A stretch of DNA of 64,000 bases from Parasponia andersonii. Lineage: Eukaryota > Streptophyta > Magnoliopsida > Rosales > Cannabaceae. Shown piece by piece: positions 1 through 12,276 of the stretch. Each line of letters begins with the position of its first letter. The stretch's first letter is position 1. Under the pieces are notes generated by a model. It was not told where the DNA came from and searched no databases. It saw only the letters and a list, made by a program, of their open reading frames with translations. Position numbers and translations under genes: made by a program. The DNA is taken from assembly GCA_002914805.1 (NCBI GenBank), contig JXTB01000186.1, positions 648,251 to 712,250 of the forward strand, written 5' to 3'.

Positions 1-1672
1 TTTACATGAGTACGAGCCTAAAAAACTATTATTATCTGCAAGTTTGTGGTTGTATCATATGTTTGTCTATTCAACTATCTTGATTATAAGTATTCTTAAA
101 TACTTCTAACGGGTAATTTATTTACTATACATTTACTAATTACTAATTAGACAAGACATATTTCTCGACATTAGAAGGAGAAATGATACTTGTAGTATGA
201 AAAATGCCGAGAAAATTCCTAGAAAGAAGACTAGTTAAGTATTTTAATTCTTGTAAAAGTAAAAGTAAACTAGAAATTTTCAGAAAATAATATAGTTATT
301 ACAAATTACAATTCAACTGCCAAAGATATTTATAGATGCTATGAAAGTGACAAAAAATCTTAAATTCGTGCTGCTAATACCTTACAATAGTTGTGATCCC
401 TATTAACAACACATGACCAATTGAGCTTGAAACATGCCAGAAACATGGACGGCAAATTGGTGCTAAAGATAAGAATCCGTAGAAAAGAAAAGCAGGTCCA
501 CTTAGAGAAACCTTCTGAAGAGGAAGATCTTAGTCAAAGAGCTATAGCTAATATTGAAAAATAGACTGAGACAACGAATAATTAAATTCTCCAAATATGG
601 CTCATGGAATAGATGTGATCGATGAAAATTTTGAGATCTCAATATATTTTTAAAACATAGGAGATAAATTGAATAGAAATTTTGATCGTCGACGATATAT
701 TTGCCTCAACAAGTGCTCTTACTGTCTCAAGATAAATTTGGATTTAGAACTCATGAGTATAGTTAAATGACAACATAAACATGAATGGCTACTATGGAAA
801 AAAGGCAATTCAGGCCGAGCTAGTCTCGTTTTCTGAAAGTAATATATTCGGACTTGTTGTGCTGACTCCTCGCAATACGAAATCAATTGTATATACGTGG
901 ATATTTGACTGAAAACATAATGAGAGTAATGAGATAGTAAGATAACAAATGAGACTAGTTACCAAGGGTTTTCTCACAGAGACCAAGCATTAACTAGAAG
1001 GAAACTTATTCTCTTTTTTTATATATATAAATATAATCGCATTCCGTTACCTGATTAGTATGGTAGTTAATGAGAAGTTTGATATGTGCCTCATGGATGT
1101 CGTATTAAAACTAAATATTAATATTCGGACGAAAGTCCTAGAAAGAATAAAGATAATAGAGATAAATATGCATCAAACATACAATATATATTTAATAAAA
1201 TTGTAGAAATTTTGCATTGATTAAAGCAATTTTGACATAGAAGAAATAGATTGATTCTATAAATTCTTTCGGAAATTAGAATATGTGAACGATACAATGT
1301 GCCACTCCATATCTATGAAACATCTTATTTTGTTGGTTAGTATGCGTTATGTAATAGTGTTGTCCTTATCAAAGGGAGCAAATTAGTATATAGTTGTACC
1401 CTTTTTCTTTAGTCAAATTTTTGTCTCATAAGATTTTTATTAACTAAAGATTTTAATGAGACAGCTTATGCACTAAATGATGTATGTTATACTATTTTTC
1501 TCTTTGCTGAGGTTTTGTCCCTTTGGGTTTTCCTAGCAAGGTTTTTAATGAGACAACTTTAGCAAGTAATAAAAAATATTGCACTCTTTTCTCTTACTAG
1601 GTTTTTTGTCCCAAAGGGTCTTACCTAGTAAGGTTTTAATGAGGAATATTCTAATGAACATCCAAATGGGAG

Positions 1673-2038
1673 TGTTATGAATATATTAATTTATATGTAT
1701 ATATTCATATTCTATTACTCCTAACCTTTAGGTTTCCCAACCACCATATTAATCCTATTTAGTAGTGTTTTAGATTGTAATATATATATATATAGGTTGC
1801 CAATCCAATAGGTATTTTTTTTCTTTATCTATGGGTAGGTATTTTTTTTTTAGCCGTTGGATTACCATCTAATGGTGATCCAATGACTATAATGAAGTGC
1901 ATGAAAAGACATACATCATTAATTCTCTTTCTCTCTCTTATTTTTTACAATAAAAAAATATGCATGCCAAATTTTCATTGGCCAAATTGATACCTATGCA
2001 TAGGTAAAAAAAAAAAAATACCTACTGGATTGGTGCCC

Positions 2039-2069
<31 letters not shown>

Positions 2070-2263
2070 ATCTTTTGGTATTCTACCACTTATGATTGTA
2101 AGCCTATAAATATGTCATTGAGCATATATTGTGTACATGAAGAAGAATGGAATATTAAGAAAATTCCCTCTATATTTCTCTTATATCTTCTTCTTTTATT
2201 TTTATGCATTTTCTATTCTATACTTTACCTTTAGTTTATAATATATTGTAATTTGTTGACACA
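1673..2263 (+). repeat. 3' LTR of the fossil copia element
   Basis: Begins TGTTATGAATATATT directly after the purine-rich stretch near 1663-1672, as expected for a 3' LTR. It contains promoter-like AT-rich sequence and a CT-rich leader-like part near 2160-2220. A candidate end is the CA at about 2263. A separate MITE sits inside it at 1795-2038, so the original LTR was about 240 bp shorter. Confidence 0.55.
1795..2038. mobile_element. MITE nested in the copia LTR
   Basis: The two ends are inverted copies. The left end reads GGTTGCCAATCCAATAGG followed by a T run and a second GGTAGGTAT block. The right end, reverse complemented, reads GGGCACCAATCCAGTAGG followed by a T run and ACCTATGCATAGG. 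Length is 244 bp with no coding capacity. Both flanks are TA repeats, so the target duplication cannot be measured. The superfamily is not certain. Confidence 0.7.
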
Positions 2264-2567
2264 TTAATGTATAGTTTAATATATAAATTAAAAGGAATTT
2301 GGTTAATGAATTGAAAAAAAAAAGGGAGGGGGGCAGATTGGGTTAATTTAGAAGAAAAATGTTCCCCGAAATTTTATGATGGAACAACATCAAATTGGAA
2401 ACTAATTTTTCAACTATTCTAATTTAGCAAAATAAATAAATAAATTATTTCCTTTAATCTATTGTATGTCATTCATGAATTATATATTTACGTGCACTTC
2501 ATGACCAGGAAGGTGTCTGTATTTCAACTATTCTATATATATATATATATATATATAGGAAGGTGTC

Positions 2568-4869
2568 TGTGTAAAATCCCTTAAATACTGTAAGGGTAAA
2601 ATAGTCTTTTGGCTAAATTTTTTAAAAAATAAATAAATAAAATTCGAATTTTTGATGAAACTGTGAGAATATTTGATAGAGGGACTAATTGTAAATTTGA
2701 AGGACAAATTTGAAAGAAAAATTGAAAACTAGGGACTTATTTATGTACAATTTTTTAAAAAATTGCACTACTTATTTAAGAGCAAACACGTGGCCTGCTT
2801 ATCTCCTCCTCAGCTCACATTCTCTCTCTCTCCTGTGATTTTTGGCTGAAACGCCGAAATTCTAGCGAGCTCCAACGAAGCCCCTACCAACGTCGTCGAC
2901 CGCCGCCGCTGGTGGGAATCGATAGTTAAGCTCTGAACAAAGCCAGCACCAGTTGTCCCGTCACCTTAAACGGCCTGGTTCGTCGTTGGTGATGCGCAGC
3001 AGCCGCGGACATTTTCTGGCATTGACGTCGATTCCGTTCAACTCGTATCGTCACGATCTTTCATATGGTATATATCATTACTCAATATTTTCCGGATTAA
3101 ATTTTGTTATTTTTGTCAATTTTGAGTTGTTTAAGTTTTATATTTAAATTTTTCAATCCGACCATTAGACCATAATATAAACCTTATATTTATGATGTAC
3201 TGGTAAAAACAAAAATTTTGATATATATATTGCTTATATTTGGTTATGGGCAAGAAAATCTAAATCTAACGACTTAAATCGTCTCGTTTTGTGTGCCACG
3301 GTTTCTAATTTAGTTCGAGCCCAAATCGGTCAAACTATATATTTAACCTGGCATTTTTGAGTACTCTGAATTTAGTGGTGAAGTCCGTTTTACGATCTGA
3401 AACTCTAATTGAAAATTGAGTTTTCAAACCTATCAATCAAAGGTTCAAAAATGACACCCGACCTTCCAAACGATACCCAAATGATGCAAAACTTTCTCTA
3501 TAGCTCCGTAGCACTATTTGGATACTCAATTAAGATAAGAATTCAATTGCCTAGTTTTATACGTGATTTAATTTAAAATTTACATTATGACTATATTGTG
3601 AACAATTATGAATTAAATAATAATTTAATAAACTGTTGAAAAATCTTAGATTATTCTAAAATTGGACTGTGTGACTTCTAAATATATTTATAAAATTGTG
3701 ATATTGGGTAATTTAGTGGATTTCCTACTTAAAGTACAGTAAATTCCAGAATAATATCAAGTAGAGTTTTAAAGCATTGTTTGATTATATTTTGCATGCT
3801 TATTACATATATCTCGTTATATGTTGTACATACCACAAGATCACACATGAGATATATCTTAGGCATCGCAGTGTTGTAATAGGCGGACTAGTATACCTGC
3901 CTTCGGTGAGAGCCCGTAAACCCACGCGGAGTTTTTCTGATTATTCCCATTTGGTAGATGTAGGCATTCAGTTACCCCTCCAGTTCGGTAGGCTAGACAC
4001 ATGGGTGTCCCTACGGTTTTCTAGGAATAGTTATCAGGCAGAGAATACTTAGTATATATAGTACGAATTACTCTAGTTTATGATGAGAGGGTGTGAGCTC
4101 AAGAGATAAGTTGATTTATGATATGTACAAATGTATATTTCTGGTTTTGGTTTTAAATATATGACTACTTTGTATATTAATTATTTTATACCTAATTTAT
4201 AAATAAAATTTTAGAAAATGTATTAACCATGCAAGTTTGGTAAAATTGCAATAATTTAAAAAGATAATTGAATTTCTACTGAGCATTCACATGTTCATTC
4301 CCCTATTTCCTCCATTTTTTCAGGTGTCGATTTATTTTGTAATAATTATTCTGGTGGCCTGGCAAGCATACTTGGCATATGCTTGTAGTCTCAATCCTCT
4401 TCGTTTGTTGGTTTGTACTCCGTATCAATTCTCCTTTTCTAAGTCAAATTTATTTAGTCAATAGTAATATATTTACTAAGCAGAAGTATGAAGTATGAGG
4501 ATCATTTGTTTTTTATTATTAAATTAAGTATTTAGAAAATAAAATGATTTTAAGTAAATTATTCGAACATTGGACCTAGGATTTTAAATTGAACCATTTC
4601 ATTAAACTTCATGAATTAATAAAAGTTTTTTTTAACTAGTTAATTAGGATTTTCTTTAAATTTAAAATGAGAAATTTCTTAAAAATTTAAAATTGGTAGA
4701 TAATATCATGATTATCAAATTTGTCTAAATCTTGTAATTTACTTACTTTTGAGTACTAAAACTTAAATTTCAAGTACTCAAATTTTTCTAAAATTTTAGA
4801 AACTATTATTTATCATTATTTTTATTTAAAATTACTAAAAATCACAACTTTAGTTTTTCGGTCGTGACA
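2568..4869 (+). mobile_element. Probable Ty3/gypsy (chromovirus-type) solo LTR, fossil
   Basis: A 2.3-kb stretch has the layout typical of long plant gypsy LTRs of the Tekay/Del kind. There is an AT-rich start with a 'gggacttattt' type phrase, then a TATTTAAG box and a CT-rich to GC-rich leader (2765-3060). Further on is an ACTGAGCATTCAC...CAGGTGTCG block near 4278-4330, and it ends at GTCGTGACA (4869). No internal coding region or second LTR is seen, so I read it as a solo LTR. A target duplication is not visible, and the exact 5' border is uncertain by some bases. It looks old. Confidence 0.55.
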
Positions 4870-5937
4870 GTCCGGGTGTTTGGGTCATCATGTAACTTCG
4901 ATTTTATACTAATGCAAATGTTAATTAATAAACCAGCATGTTAACAATTTAGCGCAAATTTTATTAATTAATGTTCTATTGTGATCTATAACCCAGAAAG
5001 ACAGAGAATATGCAAATTAGGTAGAAATTTGCTTTCATATATTGGGATCACTTGGGCTGGAACCAATTATCATGATATTATACATATAAAATGCAGGAAA
5101 AGTATCAAAAATATATAAATTAATGTTCTATTTCGTTCTGAAGTGGGCCGCTAACTCTTAACAGTAGTACTACTGGAGAAAATGGGATGAAAATTTTGCT
5201 TATATTAAAAGGAAAGTGTGATCTATTGCTGAATTAATAATTTGTCATGTTGCATTCTTCTTCTTTATTTTTATTTTTCTGTGCGACTATTTGCATTGAT
5301 TATTGACGTTGATTCCCTGAAAATTAAGATAATCAAACACTTTGATCATTACCAGATGTCTGGAGTCTTTCAGTAATAATTAATTATCGGAATAATTCCA
5401 AAAGCACATTCCCCATTATGCCTATAAATCACGTTTAACCCTCTGATTTCAGAAAACTCAAAAACACCGCCTCTATTTTCCGATTAGGAAAAAAGTATAT
5501 CTATTTTTTTTTTTTGAAAGCAATATCTATTTTTTTTTTGTGGCCAAACTTTCAATATAAATATCTAAAATGTCCTAATTTAATATTCAAAAAATTATCA
5601 GTAAGCACCAAGCACCCCATATTATCTAATTAGTTTTTTTTCAAGAAAATAAGATATTTTTTTATTTTTTTGCTAATATTATAAAAAATGTCGATGATAT
5701 TGTATTTGGTTTGCAATATTTCTTTTAAAAGATATTCTCTTTCTACGAATTGTTTGGATATGAAAATCTAAAGGTATTATTGTTATTTAGAAAAAAAAAA
5801 TTAGTCAAAAGTTACCAAAAAAAGGATGGGGCTACTTTTTTCTTATATTTTCGAGTTTTATGAGAATAAAAGTAATTTTAATGTGGTATTTAAATATATT
5901 AGAAGGAATATTTTTGGGATTATTTTTAGTTATTTTA
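4870..5937. other. AT-rich intergenic stretch
   Basis: No gene, RNA gene or clear transposon end is visible here. There are several A/T homopolymer runs, for example near 5500-5540 and 5790-5800. Confidence 0.6.
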
Positions 5938-7150
5938 ATTTTTAAGAAGTGTGAGACGATAGATACTATGCAGTAAAACGCGCATAGGACAAGTTGTTAA
6001 ATAGTATGGGTTCCAATGGATAATGAACAAAAGTAGCATCCCGCCGATTTTTATAGGGTTATTGGTATTATTGTTCCCAATCTATTATCATTTTGTCATA
6101 TTGACTCTTAATCTATATTTTTTTAGTATTTAAGTACTAAATATTTTTCTTTTTGGCACTAATATCTTTTTGGCATATTTTATTCAAAATTTTGTTAAAA
6201 TTTATTTGAATGAAATAAATTTTTACTATTGATCTCGATTTTACAATTGTTTAACAATTTGGTCCCTAATTTTTCTTGTATTCATATTTTCAATTAACAA
6301 TATTGCATCTGTCAATATTTTAAAAATTAAAATTCAGATATAGATATAAAACAAACAGCTCATTTAAAAACCAAATTCAAAAAAGAAAAAAATTATACTA
6401 ATAAACCTTAGATTATGCTATACTAACTTTATGAACAAAATCAAATTATAATAACTTTATGAATAAAACAAAATTATTTTACCATTTTTAAAATTAAAAA
6501 AATTTCACATACACGCTTTTATATTAGTCAAATTTGACTAAAAATTTACTATATCTATTAAATATTTATATAATTATGAATGGTTATTCTAAAAAATTAA
6601 TTAACTATTTGTAGCAAATAAGCCTGTATAGTTTTATATACTTTTCCATTAAATGTTTATTTCTCTATGTTATTGCATCTGTCAATCTTTTGAAAAAATT
6701 TATTTTTTAAATTTTAATTTTTCGAAAGATTGGCAAATATAATATTGTTAATCGGAAATATGAGTACAAAAAATATGGATCAAATTGTTAAACAATTGAA
6801 AAAAAAAAAAACAAGATCAATAGTGCAAAATTTCTCTCGTTCAAATAAATTTTAACAGAATCTTAAATAGAATATGCCAAAAGGACCAATGGTACCAAAA
6901 AAAGAAACGTTTAGTACTTAAATACCAAAAAAAAAAATTGAAGACAAATATACCAAAATAGTAGTACGATGGGACTAATGATGCCATTAACCCAATTTTC
7001 ATTAATATATCTCAAAGTTAAAATTATTGGTTGACCATTATATGCTATGATGATATCTAATGCTACATGTGTTGGACCGTTAGATAGTATGGGTTCTACT
7101 TAAAATTTATATTACCCACGATAATATTTTATACTATTAATTATAGACAA
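5938..7150. repeat. Duplicated block, copy 1 (split by MITE)
   Basis: The halves 5938-6055 and 6994-7150 together match 7467-7720 at many points. Shared phrases include AAGTTGTTAAATAG, GTTGACCATTAT, GACCGTTAGA and TTTAAAATTTATATTACC. The Mutator-like MITE at 6056-6993 was inserted into this copy after duplication, because copy 2 lacks it. Confidence 0.75.
6056..6993. mobile_element. Mutator-like MITE with long inverted arms
   Basis: A 938-bp element begins GGGTTATTGGTATTATTGTT and ends, reverse complemented, GGGTTAATGGCATCATTAGT. The arms are about 285 bp each and match along their length (shared GGTATTTAAGTACTAAA, TGTTAAAATTTATTTGAA and CAATTGTTTAACAATTTG in the two arms). The centre is AT-rich with no coding capacity. 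Flanks read ATTTTTAT on the left and ATTTTCAT on the right, an 8-9 bp near-perfect target duplication as Mutator elements leave. It is a non-autonomous element. The superfamily is inferred from arm length and duplication size. Confidence 0.75.
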
Positions 7151-7329
7151 TTAATAAATACAAATACATGTGATAGAATTAATTATAGACTATTAATACA
7201 AATACATGTGATAGAAGTAAGCATTTCTGTTACATAGGTAATTAATTACAATTATCGAATATTTGGATTATGGCAAATTTTTAAAGAAAAACAATCATCT
7301 TTGATCATTTTCATATCGTGTCGCCGTTT

Positions 7330-7464
7330 TAAGTATCTATATCAGTGAATCTTTAACGAAAACTCTAAAACGAGAACATCGTCGCTGCTTTAATCTAATC
7401 TAAAGCGACAACACTAGTATTTAATATGGCGATAAATGTCGCTTCTGTTTTTGTTTTATTGCAG
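7330..7464 (-). mobile_element. Possible CACTA-type terminus
   Basis: On the minus strand the sequence from 7464 reads CACTGCAATAAAACAAAAAC and is followed by repeated GCGACA/TGTCGC motifs. This resembles the CACTA end with its short subterminal repeats. The partner end was not found, so this is at best a fragment. Confidence 0.35.
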
Positions 7465-7466
7465 TG

Positions 7467-7720
7467 ATTTTTAAGGAGTGTAAGATGATAGATAGAATAT
7501 AGTAAGAAGTACATAAGAGAAGTTGTTAAATAGAGTGGCTCTATTGAAGAATTAATGAGGATATACAGCACCCGAAATCATTGTTATTAGTTGACCATTA
7601 TGTGCTCTGATAATTTCAGAGGGCACGTCATGGTGTCGACCGTTAGACATAGAGGGTTCCATTTAAAATTTATATTACCATATATAATTAGATTTTATAT
7701 TTATTAATTATGGAGAGTTA
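7467..7720. repeat. Duplicated block, copy 2 (uninterrupted)
   Basis: This copy matches the two halves of copy 1 (5938-6055 and 6994-7150) and has no MITE at the equivalent position. It therefore serves as an empty-site reference. It starts just after the possible CACTA terminus. No coding capacity is seen. Confidence 0.7.
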
Positions 7721-7740
7721 AAAAATAAAATATCCTCGAT

Positions 7741-8643
7741 TGACGTTAAGCTAGCATTCTAGTTAAAATTAGTAGTTAACTGATATATACTTTTCTTATA
7801 ATTTCTTAAATTTTTTTCATTGGAGTATTTTAACTTAAACTTCTTAAGTATAAACCATTTCTTATAAGCACTAAATTAGGTAATTTTTCATGCTGCACAT
7901 TTGGAGAGAGAACTATCCACAGGTTTTTAATTTCTTTTTGCTTGCTATGACTCTCGTGAGAGAAGGGGTCAAAGTATACATTTTCCAATATCCCCAAAGG
8001 GGACAGAGAAACATACTAGAAGGCCAGATTTTATTTTTATTTTATTTTTTAAAACAAATTTTATCGTATGAAACTCTAGGGTTTTATCTCTTTATGTACT
8101 GAAAGAGGCCATAGAGATATCTAGAAAATTCTAATAGGCAAATTAAAACCCTAGCTAGTATTTATATATTGTTATGAAATATGATGTCTATCATCATCTA
8201 CTACGGCCGCCATATTAATATGATGCGATATCAGAAAACTGCTTTTCATGATCAGCTTTTGCTCCAAAATGAAAGACCAGTACTAACCCTAGTACTGAAA
8301 AAAATTGTGGATGATCATATATATATATGAGGAAATATTATCAATTATGAAAAAGAATTTCTGATTATATTTTATTATATAAAAGAATCACAACTACATA
8401 AGACCAAAATCCCCAGCACCCTTGTGTACAACGACAAAACAAGACGAAAAAGATATCAAAACAATGGATGTTGCATCCTGCATGTATAACCCAAAAACCA
8501 AATGAAAAACAAACAACAACAACATTAATCCTAACTCTATCTCGATCACAAACTAAACAATGAAATGATGACCAATACACTGATCTAACTCAATAGGGTG
8601 TGGCTGGTGGAATATACTTTGATGAACAATATTAATATCTCAA
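7741..8643. other. Intergenic, downstream of the MADS-box gene
   Basis: AT-rich sequence with no supported gene. The part nearest 8644 is expected to hold the 3' untranslated region of the minus-strand MADS-box gene. No other element was recognised. Confidence 0.5.
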
Positions 8644-9570
8644 TCAGAAAAGGCCACGGCCACCATATCCAACGTTATTATTGTTGTTGTACACCTGAGA
8701 AGCCGGAGAACGCGCTGGAGCAGGAGCGGGAGCCGAAGCCTGAACCTGAAGCTGTGCAGGCAACTGCAAAGGCATGGCAGGGTTGACAGTTGTAGTAGCC
8801 TCAAACCTAGCATTAGTGTAATTGATATTATTATTGATAATACTCTTGGCTACTTGTTCAAAAGGAACCATGACTCCTCCCCCTATGGAGGAGGAAGAGC
8901 CCCCCCCGACGAAAAACGGCCCTGCGTTATTGTTATTTGTATTATTACTATTGAAATTGGGAGGGAGGAGGGTGTTTGAGCTGGTAGTCTGGATCAGAAG
9001 CCGATCCGCCTGCTGAGTCACGGTCTTCTTGAGCTCCTCCATGGCCGTCTTGAGCTGCTCCAGCTGCTTCAGATCAAGGGTCTCGAGGGGGGCCTCCCAC
9101 CAGCACTGCGCCTGGCTCGCCTTCCTCGCCTTCTTCAGCTCATCGGCCCGCTTCTTCTCCAGGTCCAGCTGGCCCAACACCTGCATCAGCTGCTGATTCA
9201 GCTCCCGGACATTGGCGCTCCGGTGAGCCTCAATCAGCTGCATGGTCCCCGTGTTCATGCTGGTTGGAACCGGCTGGTTCCGGTTCATGAACCGGTCTAT
9301 GACGGACTCTACGTTCGGGTGGCCGAAAGAGAAGACCTTCCTCCCGGGGGAGAAGACGATGATCGCCATCTCGGCACCGCAGAGGGTGCAGAGCTCGCTG
9401 GCCTTCTTGAAGAGCCCGGATCGCCTCTTGGAGAAGGTGACTTGTAGGTTGCTTTCGTTAGTCATCTTCACCATCTCCACCTTTTGGCGACCCCTGCTAG
9501 CCTTCTTGTTTGAGTCTGAATTTGGATTTGGATTTGGATTTGGCTTTGGCTTTGGCTTTGGAGTCTCCAT
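8644..9570 (-). CDS. Type I (M-alpha) MADS-box transcription factor, AGL62-like
   Basis: An intronless gene of 308 residues, close to the usual length of the AGL61/AGL62 group. Residues about 26-85 form the MADS DNA-binding and dimerisation domain, with [20 protein letters not shown] and [19 protein letters not shown], both very typical of AGL62. Two predicted coiled-coil stretches follow (about 109-152 and 162-192). The tail is rich in Asn, Gly, Ala and Pro. Before the MADS domain lies an unusual Lys-Pro/Asn-Pro tract encoded by a hexamer repeat. In Arabidopsis, AGL62 dimerises with other type I factors and holds back endosperm cellularisation; a similar role is an inference here. The start is the first ATG, 106 bp below a TATA-like box. 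Long open frames on the opposite strand are shadows of this GC-richer coding sequence. Confidence 0.93.
   Translation of the reverse strand: METPKPKPKPNPNPNPNSDSNKKASRGRQKVEMVKMTNESNLQVTFSKRRSGLFKKASELCTLCGAEMAIIVFSPGRKVFSFGHPNVESVIDRFMNRNQPVPTSMNTGTMQLIEAHRSANVRELNQQLMQVLGQLDLEKKRADELKKARKASQAQCWWEAPLETLDLKQLEQLKTAMEELKKTVTQQADRLLIQTTSSNTLLPPNFNSNNTNNNNAGPFFVGGGSSSSIGGGVMVPFEQVAKSIINNNINYTNARFEATTTVNPAMPLQLPAQLQVQASAPAPAPARSPASQVYNNNNNVGYGGRGLF
9521..9561. repeat. Coding hexamer repeat in the MADS-box gene
   Basis: Seven head-to-tail six-base units (TTTGGA three times, TTTGGC three times, then TTTGGA) lie at the 5' end of the gene. On the minus strand they encode the alternating Lys-Pro and Asn-Pro tract at residues 4-17. 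Such tracts change length easily. Confidence 0.9.
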
Positions 9571-9675
9571 TGCTTGACTAAGAGATGAAGAATACTTCGG
9601 AGAAAAAGGAATAATATTGACTAGTTGATATCAATACAATATTATGAGGTAGATTTACGAGAATGTATATGGTGA

Positions 9676-9684
9676 TATTTATAG
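9676..9684 (-). promoter_or_regulatory. TATA-like box of the MADS-box gene
   Basis: The minus strand reads CTATAAATA about 106 bp upstream of the ATG, a normal position for a plant TATA box with a short leader. Confidence 0.5.
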
Positions 9685-10020
9685 GAGAGATTTGTGTTTC
9701 ATAACGTGTTAGGTTTATATTTTTCTTTTAATTCTTTTTTTCGTGTATGCAGTTACTAATATGCTAGTTTTGGCATTTTAGAATCTATTTGGTTATAAAC
9801 TTATTTGGTATATTTTTTCTGGTGCTTAACAAATTTGATAGAAATTCTGTCGAGAAAATTAATAGTCTTACCCGATTACAGTTCATCACGACTAGGCACA
9901 GTGTACGTATGAGAAAATTATAATGTGTGTGCACATATATGTAATTTATTTTTTCCACTAATTAATTTATTGAAATGAATGTGCTTTCAGGTGGGATTAG
10001 TGCATAATGAAATATATTTA

Positions 10021-10067
10021 AGCACTACAGATTTTAGAGTTATATATGATATAAATATGTAAGTTAC

Positions 10068-10116
<49 letters not shown>

Positions 10117-10165
10117 GTGAGCATTACAGATTTTAGAGTTATATGTGATATAAATATGTAAGTTA
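10021..10165. repeat. Duplicated 46-bp block flanking a TG/TA microsatellite
   Basis: The block containing ACAGATTTTAGAGTTATAT and ATAAATATGTAAGTTA occurs at 10021-10066 and again at 10120-10165. A (TG)n(TA)n run lies between them at 10067-10112. Confidence 0.85.
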
Positions 10166-11782
10166 TGTATATATGTGGTGGAAAATGACTATATATGAAT
10201 GCTGTCGATCTGATGAACTCAGGTAATCTAGCTATATTTTTTCACTATATATTGAGGGAGTTAGGCAGCAGTTGCTCTTGTTTTTTTTTTTTTTCACCCG
10301 GGGAGTGAAGCAACTCATACACTTGCCTGTATATATATTTTTCCAGTTAAAATATTTTTAATTGAGGAAATTCCTAATTGTATTGTTTGTTATAACAACG
10401 GTTAATTTATCTCAATAGAGAATTCCCATATTTTCTTCCCATGTTCTATAAATCATATTGGGAAGATGTCATTAACAAAAACCTGAATGAGCAAACTGAT
10501 GACGTCAAAGATATTAATCCCTTATTTTTGGGCATTTAACACTGGAATAAGCTGTTATTATATAAACGTAAGTGTATACGTATTATATGCTTATTAAAAC
10601 TCTTTTACTTTAGTTATTTATTTATGAAAAAACAACACATAAAGAATAAAATAAAGAAACGACACATAAAGATGACTATAAACTACAAATACAAGACAAA
10701 TTCAGACAGTACTACAGTTTCGAGCAAATTAATGTTATTTAGAATATTAGGACTTTGTTAATCCAAATCGATCGTACTATATTTTTTTTCTGATAAGAAA
10801 ATCATGAGCTTGATTGCTTTGATAAGGTATGATTAGGAGTTATCTAAATCAGAAGTAAAACATAACTTAAGAAACTGTATTCCTCTGAAATAGTTCCCAG
10901 TATTTACAGCAGAAACGTATATCAAATCTCATTACCGAGGAACAAATTTAAGTGTAGATCAAGAAAATGTGCACAGATATGAAACAACGTGACCTTTACT
11001 ATTGTTTTAGTAAATTTCCTACTAAAATACAACTGGTTTCTACGATTCATTGTCACAATTTATTTGTTCCGAGTTTCCAGGAACAAACTCTTCTCGTAAC
11101 ATATTGTAATGCTGATAGGAAACACTATCAACACGTGATATATATCTTAAATTGTTATACCACCAAACATGAGGAAATAAAATGTCTAAAATTGTAATGT
11201 GCATCATCATATATGTGAGTATATATGCTCTCTAAAATGACTTCTTTTTTTTATTTCTTTGCTTATACATACTACAACATAGTAACAAATATGCTAGTTT
11301 TAGGTTTTCTTAGTTTCTTTTTTTTTTTTTTTAGGACAAAAAAATTTTGCAATTACTTATAACAAACTATATAGCAGAAAAATATTCCTCGAAATATAAT
11401 AGTTTATCTCCACTTCTACAATCAAACTATATCTAATTCATCCACAAGAATTACTAAAGACGTTAGAAATAAAACTACATACATCCATTTGCGTAGTAGT
11501 GCTACTAATTAGTGTTCGCAGCTTAGTAGTTTTCTTAAAATATTGGCCAATATGCACGAGGAAATAGTCATAAAATGACTAGTTAGACAACTAAATAATC
11601 TTAGTCTAATATGTATCTAATATGTACCGGCCGTGTGTGTTCACAATTTCACATTGTTACTTTACACGAACACCTAATGTGATAAAACAAAATTTAGCCT
11701 GATCTCCTATTCAAGTGCATTCATATCTTATGCACTATACTGTAATGATCACAATCTGCGCACTGATGCATTATCAGCTTTT

Positions 11783-11868
11783 AATAATTAGTTTGATAAT
11801 TATTGATGGATCAACGTTGGTGATATTTAGTTTGATAATTACTGATGTATCAACGTTTGGTAACACTG
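11783..11868. repeat. Tandem duplication of about 43 bp
   Basis: Two adjacent copies share TAGTTTGATAATTA and ATCAACGTT with a few differences. They are non-coding. Confidence 0.7.
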
Positions 11869-12276
11869 CTATGTAAGATGAAATGTTTAAAGCGTTAACA
11901 ATGAACAATATTTATTATATTATTTATGCCTTTACACGAACGTTATCAATCTGTTATAGACTAATTAGCCATGTCTGAGTATATACGTACCAATAAAGAT
12001 GGCCTGGGAATCCTAGACAGACCTTTAATAAGCAGGATAATGTAATTGACTGTATTAAAGTTAAACATCTAACAATCATAAACCGAAGATTAAACATGAC
12101 AACATTATGATCAAATTTATTTCTCCCTTTTTATTCAATAAAGAATAAAACTGAAATGGTTAAATTACACTGCTGGCCGCATAATAATCGAGGTATTATC
12201 AACAGAGCGGAACATCAAATTTCAACTTATGTGTCAACTTAACTTATTACAAGGATTATACTGAGACCAAAATGAA

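Larger units (their letters stand above)
1..2263 (+). mobile_element. Fossil Ty1/copia retrotransposon, 3' part
   Basis: The left part reads, in short scattered stretches at about 780-1135, like the start of a copia reverse transcriptase (a W-K-K-A-I-Q-A-E-L-like stretch). It runs rightward into a purine-rich tract and then an LTR-like start with TG at 1673. The element enters from beyond the left edge of the window, so its 5' end and target duplication cannot be seen. It is clearly broken in many places and looks old. The right end is uncertain: about 2210 or 2263. Family assignment rests on my reading of the residues, not on a search. Confidence 0.65.
9685..12276. other. Intergenic stretch between MADS-box and AspRS genes
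   Basis: About 2.6 kb of AT-rich DNA with no supported gene. It holds a duplicated block around a TG/TA microsatellite (10021-10165), a small tandem duplication (11783-11868), and near 12277 the expected 3' untranslated region of the AspRS gene. Confidence 0.55.

Noticed and set aside
2953-4052. Open frames of 64 and 91 codons
   Set aside because: They lie within the probable gypsy LTR, have no recognisable domain, and match LTR leader composition.
9223-9577. Two long open frames on the plus strand opposite the MADS-box gene
   Set aside because: They are shadows of the GC-richer coding strand and show no domain. The minus strand has a full AGL62-like protein.
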